Shown: positions 34,004 through 47,100 of the stretch, in pieces | How positions within the stretch are numbered: position 1 is the first letter of the stretch | How the letters are laid out: the number at the start of each line of letters is the position of its first letter | Source of the DNA: Kudoa neothunni | Taxonomy: Eukaryota > Cnidaria | Direction of reading: 5' to 3' | DNA: 64,000 nucleotides | NCBI GenBank assembly: GCA_964304625.1 | Contig: OZ199838.1 | Coordinates: 2,108,001-2,172,000, forward strand | Notes under the pieces: generated by a model | Told to the model about the DNA's origin: nothing | Seen by the model: only the letters and a program-made list of their open reading frames with translations | Database searches by the model: none | Program-made: the position numbers and the translations under genes

Positions 34004-36770
34004 TGAGTGATAACACAAATCAATGCTTTTCAAACATAAAAATACAGCTAAACATTTAAAAAATTATGAAATAGCTAAACGGACTGTTGATATAACCCAT
34101 TTAGTAAAATCTAATAAGATGTCAACAATATCCCATCCAATTGTATTGATCATTTCCTTCCCATGTACAAAATTGCATTGCCCGACAGTAAAATTGTGGA
34201 AACGTTGTCAATGAAAAAAACCAAATTTTCATACATTGTTCAGGATAGTTTAGCTTTTGAAGAAGATACTTTTATTTCAAATATCTGTAGATCTCAGAAG
34301 TTTTCATTAATAATTGATGAGAGTACTGACATTTCAATTACACAGATTTTGGCAATTGTAGTTCGGTTCTTCGACTATAATAAAGAGAATGTTGTTGACG
34401 CTCTGTTAGACACTATAATTGTAGAGGATGGCAAAGCACTCGATCTTTACAACTCTATCAAGAAGCTGTTCGCAGACAAGAATATTCCCATTGAGAACGT
34501 CATAGGATCTAAAAACAGATTTCGGAAATTATTAAAAGATGATATAACGTCAATTTTCATTGCGGGATGTGTCTGTCATTCAATCGCCTTGTGTGCGGGT
34601 AATGCAGTGAAGTATCTTCCACCATATTTAGAAACATTTCTGAAGAACATGAGTTCCTATTTCTCACGGAGCAGTAAGAGACTTCTCTCTAATTCAGGAG
34701 ACTGTCAATACTTTATGTCATAAAATACCAAAATTATCGCAAACAAGATGGTGGCTGTCGCGAGAGAATGTCATTTCATCTGTGCTAAATCAGTATAGCG
34801 CTCTACTGTTATATAGGGTTTCCCGATCAAACCGAGAACTGTTGAAATTAATACAAGATGGTTTAGATTAAATTGGTCGTAGTATAAATAATTTTTTTTT
34901 GTTTAAGTAACAGTAACAACATTAGCTTCCATCCTTAACCTCCGCGGTATAAATTAAAAAAGGGGGGTTCCCCGATTTTAACACGTGACAGTTCCCGGAT
35001 TCATAAAGTGAATGACTATATTTAAATTATAATGAGTTTATTTAAAAATATATTATTCATATTTATTTCTCCGTAAACTTTTGACATTAGGATGGAACTA
35101 AACTCAGAAAATATCCCAAATAAAAAAATGATTTCTACTATCCCTGATTAAGATAGAGTTAGAATTATCAACGAATCGCTCGAAGGAAAATCTACGAAAA
35201 AAATATCTGAAGATCTTTCCATTAATTATAAGTCCGTTTGGAGAATCATAAACAATTATAACAAGAATGGTTGCATACGTATCCAGAACCGAGGCGATAA
35301 AAAGTCAAAGTTGTCCCATTATCAAAAACTTGAAATTTTATAATGGGTTGATTCTGGTTGTTGATTGAGGCTAAATGATATGCAAAGAATACTTCAAAAT
35401 TTTCATTATTCTCTAAAGTGTACTGTACCGATTCCTGAGCGGAGAAATTGTGTCTCCAAACGAAACTAGATATAGCTACGCAAAGGATTTTAGAAAATTT
35501 GAGTTGGACATGGAGGACAAAACATTTATCTTTATGGATGTAGTGGGGTTTGCCGTTGTTACGCGACCGAAAAGAGGACGGGCTGCTCGAGGTGCTTTTC
35601 CATATATTTCAGTAGTGACAGCCATGAATAAATATGGAATGATACTTCATAAGATTCACGATAAGGCGGTGAACGGAGAGGATTTTAAAGTTGTCTAATT
35701 GAAATAAAGGAGGCATGTACTTTAAAAAACATTAACGATCCTATCTTTATCTTGAACAATGTCCGTATTCACCATTGTAAAGGACTAAAAGACACTATGG
35801 ACATGCTTGGACTCAAGTTATTCTTCTTGCCGCCATACTCCCCATTTCTGAATCCAATAGGAAATACATTTTCTGTTTGGAAAAATTTGGTAATAAGAGA
35901 AGTCAAAAATGAAATGGAACTTAAGGAGTTAATCTCTAATAAATTTGACGAAATTACCGTTTCTCATTGTGATGGCTTCTTCCGAAAAAAGCTAAGGTAT
36001 CTCCAAAAGGCTGAAAATAGGGAAATAATAAATCAGTAATATATTTGTTGTTGTTATATTATTGAATAGTTTTTACGCGTAATTTAAATCTAAGTTAATT
36101 AAAATGAGTCTCATTAATTGCAACAATTCTCACATTGATCGGGAAACCGTATATTTTCAAGGGGAAGAAAAAATCAACAAAATTCTCAGAAATAGTATTA
36201 CGAAGCCAATCTTACTCTCTCTTCAATATGTTCTGAAAAAGATCAATAAATTGAATTGTGAATTTCAGGTTGCTTGTTTTGTATACCATGACCACGATGT
36301 TGTCGGTATATAAGAATCTTTTGAGCTTTTTTATCAAAGATGTGGTGCTACATTCAATGAAATTATCCGAAATTGATCCCTTAAATATTCATTATTACAA
36401 ACCAGTTACAGAAATATTATTGATTAGGAATGTGACGGCACACCTAATTAATAACCCTATAGATTCCTTAATGGAGATAGGATTTAAACGAGCTTGATGA
36501 TCAATGGCGAAGTTATCGTCTGGTTGTTGACAAACTGCCAATTCCTTTTGACATTATCCCCTGATATTGATCTAAGTTAAAAGAAATAAAGGATGACTTT
36601 GGCCTTTCAAAATTCGGCACTTTAGCTGATTTTATGTTGAGCTTAATCATTATGCCACATTCCTCTGCTAACGTCGAAAGAATTTTCTTTTTGATGAACG
36701 ACAGAGAAAACAATAAAAAAACCCAAAATTTAATTGTCGATGATGATTATTAAACACTACATTAGAGGGA
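34004..36770 (+). mobile_element. hAT transposase remnant, split by a Tc1/mariner insertion
   Basis: The 5' part (34163-34723 and on to about 34870) holds SLIIDESTDISITQILAIVV (first catalytic Asp region) and CVCHSIALCAGNAVKYLPP. The 3' part resumes near 36100 with FQGEEKINKILRNS and ends at about 36750 with the dimerisation domain MPHSSANVERIFFLMND. Between the halves lies a Tc1/mariner-like element, so that element landed inside this one. Both halves carry extra stops or frame changes. Confidence 0.75.
34880..36095 (+). mobile_element. Tc1/mariner-superfamily element inserted in the hAT
   Basis: Reading from 35093: a helix-turn-helix part (RVRIINESLEGKSTKKISED, then SVWRIINNYNKNG), then FIFMDVVGFAVVTRPKRGRA with the first catalytic Asp, ILNNVRIHHCKGL where the second Asp is replaced by Asn, and LPPYSPFLNPIGNTFSVWKN where the usual NPIEN Glu is Gly. 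Two catalytic positions are thus lost, in addition to a stop in the N-terminal part. Clear terminal repeats or TA duplication were not found, so the outer limits are approximate. Confidence 0.75.
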
Positions 36771-36839
36771 ATTTTATCTATTTATTTATTTATTTATGTT
36801 AAACTAGCGTTTTTTTAAAACCTCACCGGACGTCCTGCA

Positions 36840-37879
36840 TTATAGTCTCACAGATGATAATGAACGCAAAATATAAATTATAGGCACGTTTACTCAGAAG
36901 ACGATAGATGTTTGTGTTAAAAATTTTTCAACAATTTGAATAAAGGTATGATCGTAAATTGAAACATTTAGAAAGTGGGAGGGAAGCACGAGAATTAAGT
37001 TGTTACCTAATTCTCGTGTTCTTTTATCATTTCCGAGAAAGCTGACGATATCCTATCGTCACTGTAGTATAATTGCCGGCTATCAATCTTAACAAAAATT
37101 AGATTTAATAATACTCAATTGAGGATTAAGGAAAACTAATAATTATATCAGTTACCAATTAAAACTAAGTAATATCAACGGTAGATTTGATGGAAACCAC
37201 CAAATTTTTATTGGATAATTTACTACAGTTTCAAATGTTGTAGATAAGTAACCACATCATTTCTCAGTGTGAAACCTTTATTGTTACGATCTCTTAAAAG
37301 GCTTTGGAGGAGATTATATTTTAATATTAGTGAGAACACATGGCCCTAAACAAATAATACGTCCAATAAATTTAATCCGTTTTTAAATTCCTCATTTTTG
37401 ATTGATATAGTACTTGAATGATAGTTTACTATTAATAATGCAAACATTTCAGCATAAGATTAATAGGGCCAGCAAGAATAGTCGAATATTTCCAACCAAT
37501 CAATGTTTAAAAATTAAAAGATAAATCACGTGCAGGGCGGCGGGAAGAATAATTGCACCCTACCCAGTAAATTTATTCACACTCAAACAAAACCCTGTTT
37601 AATCACAAAAACGTAACAATAGTGAAAGTCATCTCTTCAAATTGCAGACACAATAAATCGTGTATCAAAAACATGCGTGGTTGTAGGCATGTCTCGAGGG
37701 ATTAATGAAATTTCCGATTATATGTAGATCGATGGATAAACAGCAGTCGGAGAAATATCATTACAATTTAAAGCTCATAAGATTAGGCTTACAACTGCTC
37801 AATCTGTAGAATCATTAAACTACGCAAGCTCGATAATTTTAAGCCATTTATTAACATAAGTCCCGGTACTCATTAAGCA
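36840..37879. other. Intergenic DNA upstream of PIAS
   Basis: AT-rich, with an 11-bp inverted repeat CACGAGAATTA/TAATTCTCGTG separated by 10 nt (36987-37018). The last few hundred bases should contain the PIAS promoter, but no core element is certain. Confidence 0.4.
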
Positions 37880-39826
37880 ATGTCGCAGAGGGCGTCGTTG
37901 GCAAGCGTAGCTGATGTAACTGTTTAATTTTTATGCCTAATGTGAGTGCCCACTTTAGATGGTGTTGACACTTAATGTCAACGAACTGCGTACAATACTT
38001 AGAGATATGGGGTTTTCAGTGGAAGGTGGTAGGGATGCGCTACAGAAACGATTAATCGATTCAGTGTCGCATTCGTCTAGCAGTGGGAAAGCCGTCAAAT
38101 TGTTAATCATTGAAACGGTGTCATTGTTATACGCTCGTAAAAATGGTAAACTTCACAGTTCAATCTAATTTCTAATCATTGACAATTATCGCACATGCAA
38201 TAGCCCCTGGAATCTCTACTTACGAAAATGACACAATAGAAGGTAGATTGGAAACAAGCGATTAGATAGTATTTTCCATGCCGACTTAGATACGGTGGAA
38301 AAAAGTGTACACAATATAGCCAAGCGATATGTTGATCTGGCCGCAATCGCCAACCAACCTCCTTTCAAAAAACCAACCGATAACAATCATATTTCAGACG
38401 CTCGTTCTACTATCACTTCACAACAACAAACTAACTACAATACAAATGTCCCAGTGGTTTATTCACCCAACCAAACCCATTTTAACAACTACAGAATGCC
38501 CATTCCAGTATCACCTGTTCTACAAACATCCAACCGAATACCCCAACAATCCTATATTCAACCATCAGATGTATATATTGTATTATTTTTAACAGCAGCA
38601 GTTATTTGATTTGAGGTTGAGTTGTAATGGATTTAGTTGGTTAAATGCCCACATGATTGATCAAGTTATTATCTAGATCACACAAAACTGTAACACTTCT
38701 AATGCTTCGTTGGGCTCAATGCAATACAGAAACATGATGATGAGCCGGAATCCTCCTCAGTGTAGTCTCCCACCCTCGGATAATATAGGTATTTGAAACT
38801 AATCCCTGTTAAATACTCAGCCGAAGATTGCCGATCTAGGCATCACCTGCTTTAACCCATTCAAATACACATGTATACACCAACTCATTGTTTAAACATT
38901 TAATTAAGGTTGTATGAACCCGTATGGTGTTCTTGTTGGGCAAACATCGGCGAACGGCAGCACCATGACAATAATTAATCCCAACGTGCAGATTAGCAGC
39001 AGTCGACCGCCAACCAACAATTCGGGTCCATCTCTGTCCAACTCGCCTTTTGTTTGTACGTGTCCGTAGGTTGTGGTGAGTGTTGAATGTAAACCATAAA
39101 TAACAGGTAACAAACCTCCCCTCTTTGATCCGAACACAAACCATCCACCACCATTGCCACTCACTACTCCACCACAGCATTGTCAACCACAAAAACAAAA
39201 TATACAACATCAACAACAATTGCAACCATTCCCTTCAATGAACAAATCAAATCATGTTGTGCCTGCAAAACCCATTGGCACGTTTACTTTCTACCAATCG
39301 CCATTCTACATGATTGAGGACTATATTCACCAATTCCAAGTCTTTCCAAGTACTAATATCATTAGGTCATGGGTGAGTCGATTTATGTATTATTTGTTAG
39401 GTTTGAGTGTTTCTGAGGACACCCCACAATTGTCTGCTCCAAATGGCAAGCGTTGTTTGAGATCGACCATTCGATTCAACTTAAATCGACACGCGAATAC
39501 AATGATTCAAGAGTATTATGTGGTTGGTAGATCATTCTGGATTGTTTATTGGTGCTCTAGGAGGAATAATAAGTCCAAAAGTCAGCTAGGCAGTGTTGCC
39601 ATTCATCTAAGGTTGATAGATATGCGTTGATGTCTAAGTGATTGATTGACTTAATTTATAGACTGTTCGCATTTGATGTCAACGACATGACAACACTAAT
39701 TGAGGATAGTTATCCTTCGAAGTTGGCAGTGTGTGTGAACAAGAGATCGGTTCACATACCGGTAATTATTTTTATGTCATTTTTAGATGCACATGTTGAT
39801 CGTGTGACTGACTGACTGACTGACTG

Positions 39827-39857
<31 letters not shown>

Positions 39858-42800
39858 TTAGGGTTCATTTGTGAATCCTGATAAAGAACCAAGGAAACCG
39901 AATATTCCCTTGAATATTAGTGAATACCTTAAAATAACTCCCAACTATACTAATGTTATCAATTTGGAATTTGTACAACAAACACCAACCACCGTATTTC
40001 TCTGTTTAGTCAGCACTATCATAATTAGTGTTGGTGATATTCTGTTTGGCTTCTTGTAGATTAATTAATTAATTAATCTAGACTTTCTATTACGCTCTCG
40101 TGGTTGTCCGAAAGATCGATCCACAATACTTGGTCTCTAACGTGCTTTCACGTGCTCGTTTTCCGATGAATCTAACCAAATCGTTGAGTAACTATGATCA
40201 ACCATATCCAAAATCTTAAGTGTGCGATTGATTCAGTTAAAAAACAGTTGTTCAACAACGAAAAGGATTTAAATATAATGGAAGATGGCAAATGCAATAA
40301 GGTTTCGTTGTTGTGCCCGGTAAGTTTTTTAAACTCGATTTTTGCTCTCACTGATAATGTGGTAAGATGAGGGATAGAGGTTATTAGTTGAATAATATTT
40401 GCGCTTGTGAATGAAAAATTTAAATCGTGATTATTGTTGAATTAGACGTGGGGGGGGGGGTGGTGATTTTTTGCAATAAAGGTTTTCTCTGCTCCATTCT
40501 ACTTCTAAATCACACAATTAAGAACTCATTCGGTTAACACGAGTTTCGTTTTATTATTAGGCCTTTATAATTGTGAGGCGACACAACCAATTGTTTTTAA
40601 CCCCAAGCTTAATTCACTGATTGACAACAAACATTTTTTCTTATTCTGTTAAATTTTAAATAATTTTGTATAAAATATCGAAAAATTGGAGCAGTCATTT
40701 CAAAAATTAAAAAGATATATGCATGGTGCCAAATAGCAATATTAGGACGCCGTTATTTCAATATGTGTGGATGCTAGTGCGTGTTTTTAAAAAAGAGATT
40801 ACTCTTCCATCATTTGAAATGAAATATTAAAGTGTTGATTACAATTTCGATACAGAAACAATCAGTTTCTGTTATTATTGGGACACAAGTGGATATTACA
40901 CTTAATGCGAATATGTTTAAATAATCTGTCATTGAAGAAACGCTTGAAATAGGCGAAAAATTCATATATAATATCTTCAACTTGGCCAAAAATATCAGTT
41001 GTTTCAATCAAATGTTTAATTTTTTTCGTTCATTACCTAATTTAAACGGTAGTCATCTTCCTTTTCATCACTAGAACTTTATTCGGACAGTGTCATCATA
41101 TTAACTATACGAAATAAAATCCGATTTCAGTCCAATGTCTGATTTGTCCACATCTGGCAATAATATAGTTTTTTTTTAAATATGCTCTGATTATTCCTTC
41201 CCCAATCTAGTCAAAATCCATTCCGAAGAATATCAACACACTTAAGTCGAGGGCCGAACGTTTTCCTGTGAAAACACTCGCAATACCTACTCAGTAGCCC
41301 AGTGTTGACGAATGGATTACTCTCTCCCTATAGTATACATATCAAAGCATATTTTCTTCTTAAATTCATTTGGAGAATAAACCTTTTAAATAGTATATGT
41401 GTATATTTTTTAATCTTACCGAAACCTCAAAATTCGAGGCTTAATCGCATGGTATTTCTAATCTTTTTATACTTGCTGCATAGTTTGATATTCATCTGTA
41501 TTGCTCTTAATATAAAACCAACAAATTTTTATAATTCATTTTTATCAAAGCAAATAAACATTAGCTATAATCTTATAATAAAGATGCATTTAAAGATGTA
41601 ATTAAATGGTTAAACATTCACAAAATTTAAATGTTGTCATTTATCAACATTGGGGTTCAAAGGATTAAATTTAAGTTACGCGAAATTTTATTATTTCAAT
41701 TATTCAGCCTTATTAAATTACAGTTGAGTCCAATTCCTTCTTACCATGTTTGTTACTTAATTGTTGTTTAATTTTTATTGATATACTTTAATACATTAAC
41801 GGCATGTTTGAATGAATTTTGTGTTTAGCTAAGTATGACCAGAATAAAAATCCCCATTCGACATACAAATTGCCAACATTTTCAATGTTTCGACCTCGAA
41901 TCATACATTTGTATGAACGATCAGTAATTATCCATACTTTCCAATCTTAGATATAATTAATCTGTCAACTGGTTAATCTAGCCGCCCCACATGGCAATGC
42001 CCCGTGTGCGACATCAAAGCCTATTTCCACTATGTTTACGTTGATGGGTAGTTGGTGTGTCGGATGGCGAAATCTAACCAAAAAATGTGTTTTCTAGTTT
42101 TTTTGAGGAAATACTTCGGAGTTTACCTCCAAATGTGACTCATATCGTCTTCAATAGGGATCTCACCCATACTATTGCTGATGAACCTAAAAGTAATTTC
42201 ACCTCAGCTTTCATCCTCAATTAGATTTAAAAATAATAAATCTGATTCTCGTAGCCGAACTGCAACCGAAAGAAAAAGTTTCCGACTCAAAATCCAATGG
42301 GAATAAATTTGAAAAGGATTCTCCATGTTTAATCATAATTGATGATGACGATGATGAACCCCCGGTAGTCACATCGAAATCAATCGAAAAGGTTTCGCTT
42401 GAACCTCCAAAAGAGATTGCCGCCAAGGAAAAACCCAAGTCTATGGAATTGCCCATAGAACCAAGTTCAGTCGAACGCAATAATAATAAAAGAGAAAACG
42501 AGGTGACAGATCCAACAAAAAGTGTAGACAATCATCGTTTTGATCCCAATGCCGTTGCAAAAGTTATCGCAACACATGAGCAATCTTCCCATTCGCCTCG
42601 CAAAAATTCATCTCCCCTTAAAAGCTTACCTGCGCATAACGAGCTTATGTGATTTTTATTTAACCCAACCTAGTTTTGATTTTCCAATAATATTGATGTA
42701 GATCGAATATGCCCGAGGCTCTTGTTAACCCCTCAATTTGTAGTCCTGATTCGGAAAAATCCTCAACACCCAAAGAAGGCACTTGCCATCCTCCAAAACT

Positions 42801-42945
42801 AAACGCGGTGACAAACCACATCAACGAACGTGATTCCTCCAACTCATCTGATTCAGAAGATTCCTCTACTGATTCCTCGGAAACTACTTCTAGTGATTCC
42901 GAAGAGTACGATGTAGACGATGATGATGTGATAATAATTGACTGA
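37880..42945 (+). CDS. PIAS: PIAS-family E3 SUMO-protein ligase
   Basis: A multi-exon gene: 37880-37906, 37959-38145, 38204-38242, 38290-38570, 38677-38788, 38909-39055, 39107-39372, 39418-about 39550, 39662-39761, 39862-39993, 40082-about 40170, 40221-40319, 41829-41923, 41982-42047, 42098-42192, 42255-42648, 42702-42945. Domains in order: SAP (LNVNELRTILRDMG) for DNA binding; a long Gln/Asn/Pro-rich linker; PINIT (FTFYQSPFYMIEDYI, YPSKLAVCVN, FYYALVVVRKIDPQYL); SP-RING with zinc ligands in NCQHFQCFD and WQCPVCD; then two acid-flanked SUMO-interaction motifs, CLIIIDDDDDE and the extreme C-terminal DDDDVIIID. The family moves SUMO from UBC9 to chromatin and transcription proteins. Two junctions in the PINIT region (ends of exons 8 and 11) are unresolved. 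A 1.5-kb intron precedes the SP-RING exons. Confidence 0.9.
39804..39857. repeat. (GACT)n(AACT)n tetranucleotide repeat in a PIAS intron
   Basis: GACT units change by a single base to AACT units about halfway along a 50-nt run, ending 4 nt before the acceptor AG of the next exon. Confidence 0.95.
40320..41828 (+). other. Large PIAS intron before the SP-RING exons
   Basis: The donor GTAAGT follows VSLLCP, and the acceptor TTTAG precedes the LSMTRIKIP exon; the two halves rejoin in the conserved order of PIAS proteins. At 1.5 kb it is about 30 times the typical intron here. It holds a G run at 40449-40460. I see no gene inside; open frames at 40810-41007 and 41302-41601 are AT-rich and uninformative. 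Confidence 0.7.
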
Positions 42946-44150
42946 ATAAAACTGTATTATTTGTATGTTTTATATGTAGTATTTTCCTGTTAGTCGTTGG
43001 ATTTTCTGTATGTATCAGTTGATATGATTTAAGGTGCGTGTACCATAACCTTTCATTATTTATTTTGAGGAATTTTCAAGTACATAAAGTCGATGTTGGT
43101 GTTTAAAATCGGGAGCAAATGTTTTGCCGAGGGTAAGTGATTATTAAACTATTAACCTAACAAGTTTTTAATTAATAGCAAATTACAAGAATTTATGATG
43201 TACTAGAATTAAATGATGGAATTTGGGGGTAGGATATAGAATTAATAAAAAAATCATAGATTAAAATTAGTATAGATAAATAGGTCTTAAAAATAACTAA
43301 AATATGATGGCTATATGATTGATTTTGTGTTTCATTATTTGTAAACTTTCGATAACGATATTCTTACTTTGGAATCGTCTATGAATAGTTAAAGTCAAAA
43401 AACCTCAGTATTAATTTATAATTTGTAAATTACAAAATTCAGGTTGGGGGTTAAAAACACCTCGGACAATTTTTAAATTAGATTTGTAAGGTCTGTTAAG
43501 TTTATTCATTTAATTATGAAATTAATTTCATTTTAATCTTTACAGTAGAAGATTTTGCACAAATTATAAGCATTTCATCCTCATATGTGATTTTGTAATC
43601 AACGTGAGATTGATGCATCTAAAGTATTGTAAATTTCAATAATTTTTGGATATTTATATAACTAAAAAACTTCTTTTCGTACACCTTAAAATGATTTAGA
43701 TAATAACACAATATGAAAAAACAATTTCGCGGCATTGAGAATGAAAGAATTTAAGCGCGAAAATTCCAATATATATATATATATATATGGAAGATATAAT
43801 TATTTATTTACTGTATGATATTAATATAATTAATAGAATTTTGAGCGGAATACTTTAAGATATTTTTAATCGAGAATCCAAGTTTGAAAATATCACGCAA
43901 TTACTGGTGTATCGAAAATGACTGAAAATAACCCCCTTGTATTAAACTTTAAATTTAGATAGAAATAAGTAACAGCTCTTGCATAATAGTTTATGTGATA
44001 TTCGATTATTTTAAAACTAGTTACTAGGTTAGGATTAATGACGATCTAAAGAAAATGGTCATTACTAATTTTACTTCGACTTAAAAAATATAGTAACAAT
44101 AAAATAGAAAAGTTCCCATAGTAATAAATCAGTTCGATAAATAAACTATA
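42946..44150. other. Spacer between PIAS and the TGF-beta ligand
   Basis: AT-rich DNA with the PIAS 3' UTR on the left and the ligand promoter on the right. A short (TA)n lies at 43770-43788. Nothing else is visible. Confidence 0.45.
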
Positions 44151-47100
44151 ATGACTTTTTTCATAACCAAAATTTTTATTAGTTTGTATATTTATGGATC
44201 AAAGGGGGATGATGAGTGCTTTACTACATACAATAAAACAGTATGGGACAAAGTATCTGAAAGAAAACTTGTAATTGTTTAAAACTACTAGTTAAATCAT
44301 TTGGGTGGCGAAGCTTTAACTTTACAGCGGAAGTTTTGTGTTTCATATATATTTATATAATAATATTTAATAGGGTAAATATTTTCAAGAATTTATATGG
44401 AAACAACTGGGAATCTTTCACAAGTTCAAACAACAAAAAACTGAACAAACCATTCCCACTTTACTAGAAAACTATGACCGAATGATATGGAACACCGTAT
44501 CTGAGGGGTATTTGTCATTACCGACTTTCCCAACAAAAACAACCTTTTCGGGTATGCGAAATTTTTAAACAAAAAAATAATGCTTATTAAGTTACCAGAT
44601 GGAATTTGTTAAAATATAAAAATTTTGGTTTTTATAGTATCGATTTAGACAAGAATAATATTAATGCTAAAAATTATTTTTCAATATTATAAACGATAAA
44701 AATATAAAAATGACGCGATATTGCATCAGTGAAAATTTCTTCGTATAACTAAATTCAGATGAGTATTACCCCCAACCGGTACAACTAAAACATAAATTGT
44801 TTGTTTAAACAAAAATATCAATATTTAATAATGTATTTATTTTGGCATCCATTCAAAAGCATTCAATCGTATTTAAACAAACTAAGATAAATACACATAA
44901 TACAATATTTTCTAGAATTTTTATATTTTATTTTACAAGAATTAAAATTCTTTATCATGTATATGGTATATTATTTAACAATAATTGTACTATTTATGAT
45001 CAATAATAATTTAAAAGTTTATTTTTAACTATTAACTATATTAAAATAACAGGAATAAATTTTTCAATTTATATATTACATATTGGCTTTAAATTTTCAA
45101 TTAACACTCATATTTGTTTATTTTAATCGAATACAGTAACGGAAATTTAAGGCACAATAAAACAAAATTTTTAACGATACTAATTTTAACCTTTCTCCTT
45201 CCAACTAATATAAAATTAAGAAGAAAAATAATAAAATGGCTGTAAAGGGTCAATACATAATTTTTTGTTTTATTGAAATATTAGCTTACTCTTATATATT
45301 ATAAATTCTTATAGATTATGCGCTGTGCGGATTGAACCGAAATATAATTTTCTGCCAGAAATATGCCATTGAGGATTATTTTATTTCTCCTGTGCACGTA
45401 GAAACTACTACAAGATCATCCAAGCCATTTTTTAAGATAGAAAAAATATCTATTATGTTATCTTTCCCAAAGTTCCTGAACCTTCATCATGTATCTGAAT
45501 ACATTGGAATTTAATATTTTATTTTATAAATATAAATAACAATATTATCGATTTTGCCTTACACACTTTTTAATTTTAGATAGTCAACGTGGATGTCATA
45601 GTTTTGATTCTGAATCGTACCTTCACCATAAATATGTGTAGCAGATGCCACACGAAAATTTTAAACCAAAATTTCCGCACAAAAAGTTTAAATCAAAAAA
45701 ATTATGTCAATGTATTGGATGGGGTCAAGAAACAATATATATTACTGATTTACATCATATCACGCGATAAATCGCCGAACACAGAAGAAGAAAAATGTAA
45801 AGGTAGTTCCATATTTTAATAATAGGCAAAAAATCGAATAGATAAGGAACCTAATCACTTATATAATTTATATTATTTATATAAACTACTAAATCTTTAT
45901 ATTTACAATTAAAATATTTAATTATGTTAATTATTCCCCAAAGAATTGTCTCTGGGATTCTAAGGTCACCAACGATTAAAACAAATTAAAAATAAGAGAG
46001 TGTTAAAAAGTTTATAAATTAATAACGCTTTCCATAACTGAATATAGTTTATTCCAGCAAACATACAGCATCTACAGTAGGCAATCAAGTTTACGTAATC
46101 CCATCGGGAGTTGGAGAAAAGGGGCTAAAACTTTTCATTTAAACATTTATACATATTTTACGCGTATGCTGAATATAAACATTATTGATTTCGCTCATTA
46201 GATGTGACTTGAATAATTACCATTCATATGAAAAAAAATCTTCGGAAATAAGTATATATTTTTACCGCTGATAAATATTGCAACATTCTTGCTTGAAATG
46301 TTGAATCCATAACGTTGTTTTCATCTGTTGCTACATAACGTTATATTTAATTACAAAAGGTGTTGAAAATTTTAACTTTATCGTATTTTTGCTAGATGAA
46401 CATAGTTTACGCATGAATTTTTAAATATTATCGGTAAAATAACATATGAATAATTATTAGAGCCCTCCACTTGGAAGTGGGAATTGGATAAGCGGAGACA
46501 GTTTTGTCACAAAAATGTATTTACGTAATATTGTACTTTTTTATGTGAAGAAAACCATCATTGTTTAATTTATGTATGTAGTTTTTATTTCATTGATTTA
46601 ATATATAAACAGCACTTGATTTATTGGTCACTTTCTTCGAAATCAGATATAAATGTGTTGGTCCATAAAGGCAATATCGTTGTAAATTAAATTTCTTATA
46701 CCGATTTAAATGATTCATATTTAAGATTCTTATATAATTTCACATTATCTGTCAAAATTCCATTTAGTTTGCTGATTTATGATATATTAAATGATCATAT
46801 CATGGTAGTTTTCACCTCTCAACGAAATCATATTTTATTAAGTTATTATTTTATATTCTCCAGTATGGTACATGCTACTAAGTTAATTTTGTCAGTCACT
46901 GAGAATGAAAACACCGATCAATAAACAATGTAAAATTAGAAAACTGCACTAACTGGGTACTTCCTGTATAAATAATCAGATTCTACGATGATGATTTAGA
47001 ATTAAATTAGAAAGGGCTTATTCAGTTTATCAATTTTTCAATTTATACTAAATAAAGTAATTAGTTAAATTCACCAAAAATTATTCCCATAGTTCTGAAA

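Noticed and set aside
33653-36837. CAGGGCGTCC / GGACGTCCTG as the terminal repeats of the hAT element
   Set aside because: The arms pair over 10 bp with one mismatch, but the flanking 8 bp (GAGCAGGG and CATTATAG) do not match, so the borders are unproven.
38836-39225. Minus-strand 129-codon open frame opposite PIAS
   Set aside because: The plus strand carries PIAS linker exons in consistent phases; the minus frame has no family similarity.
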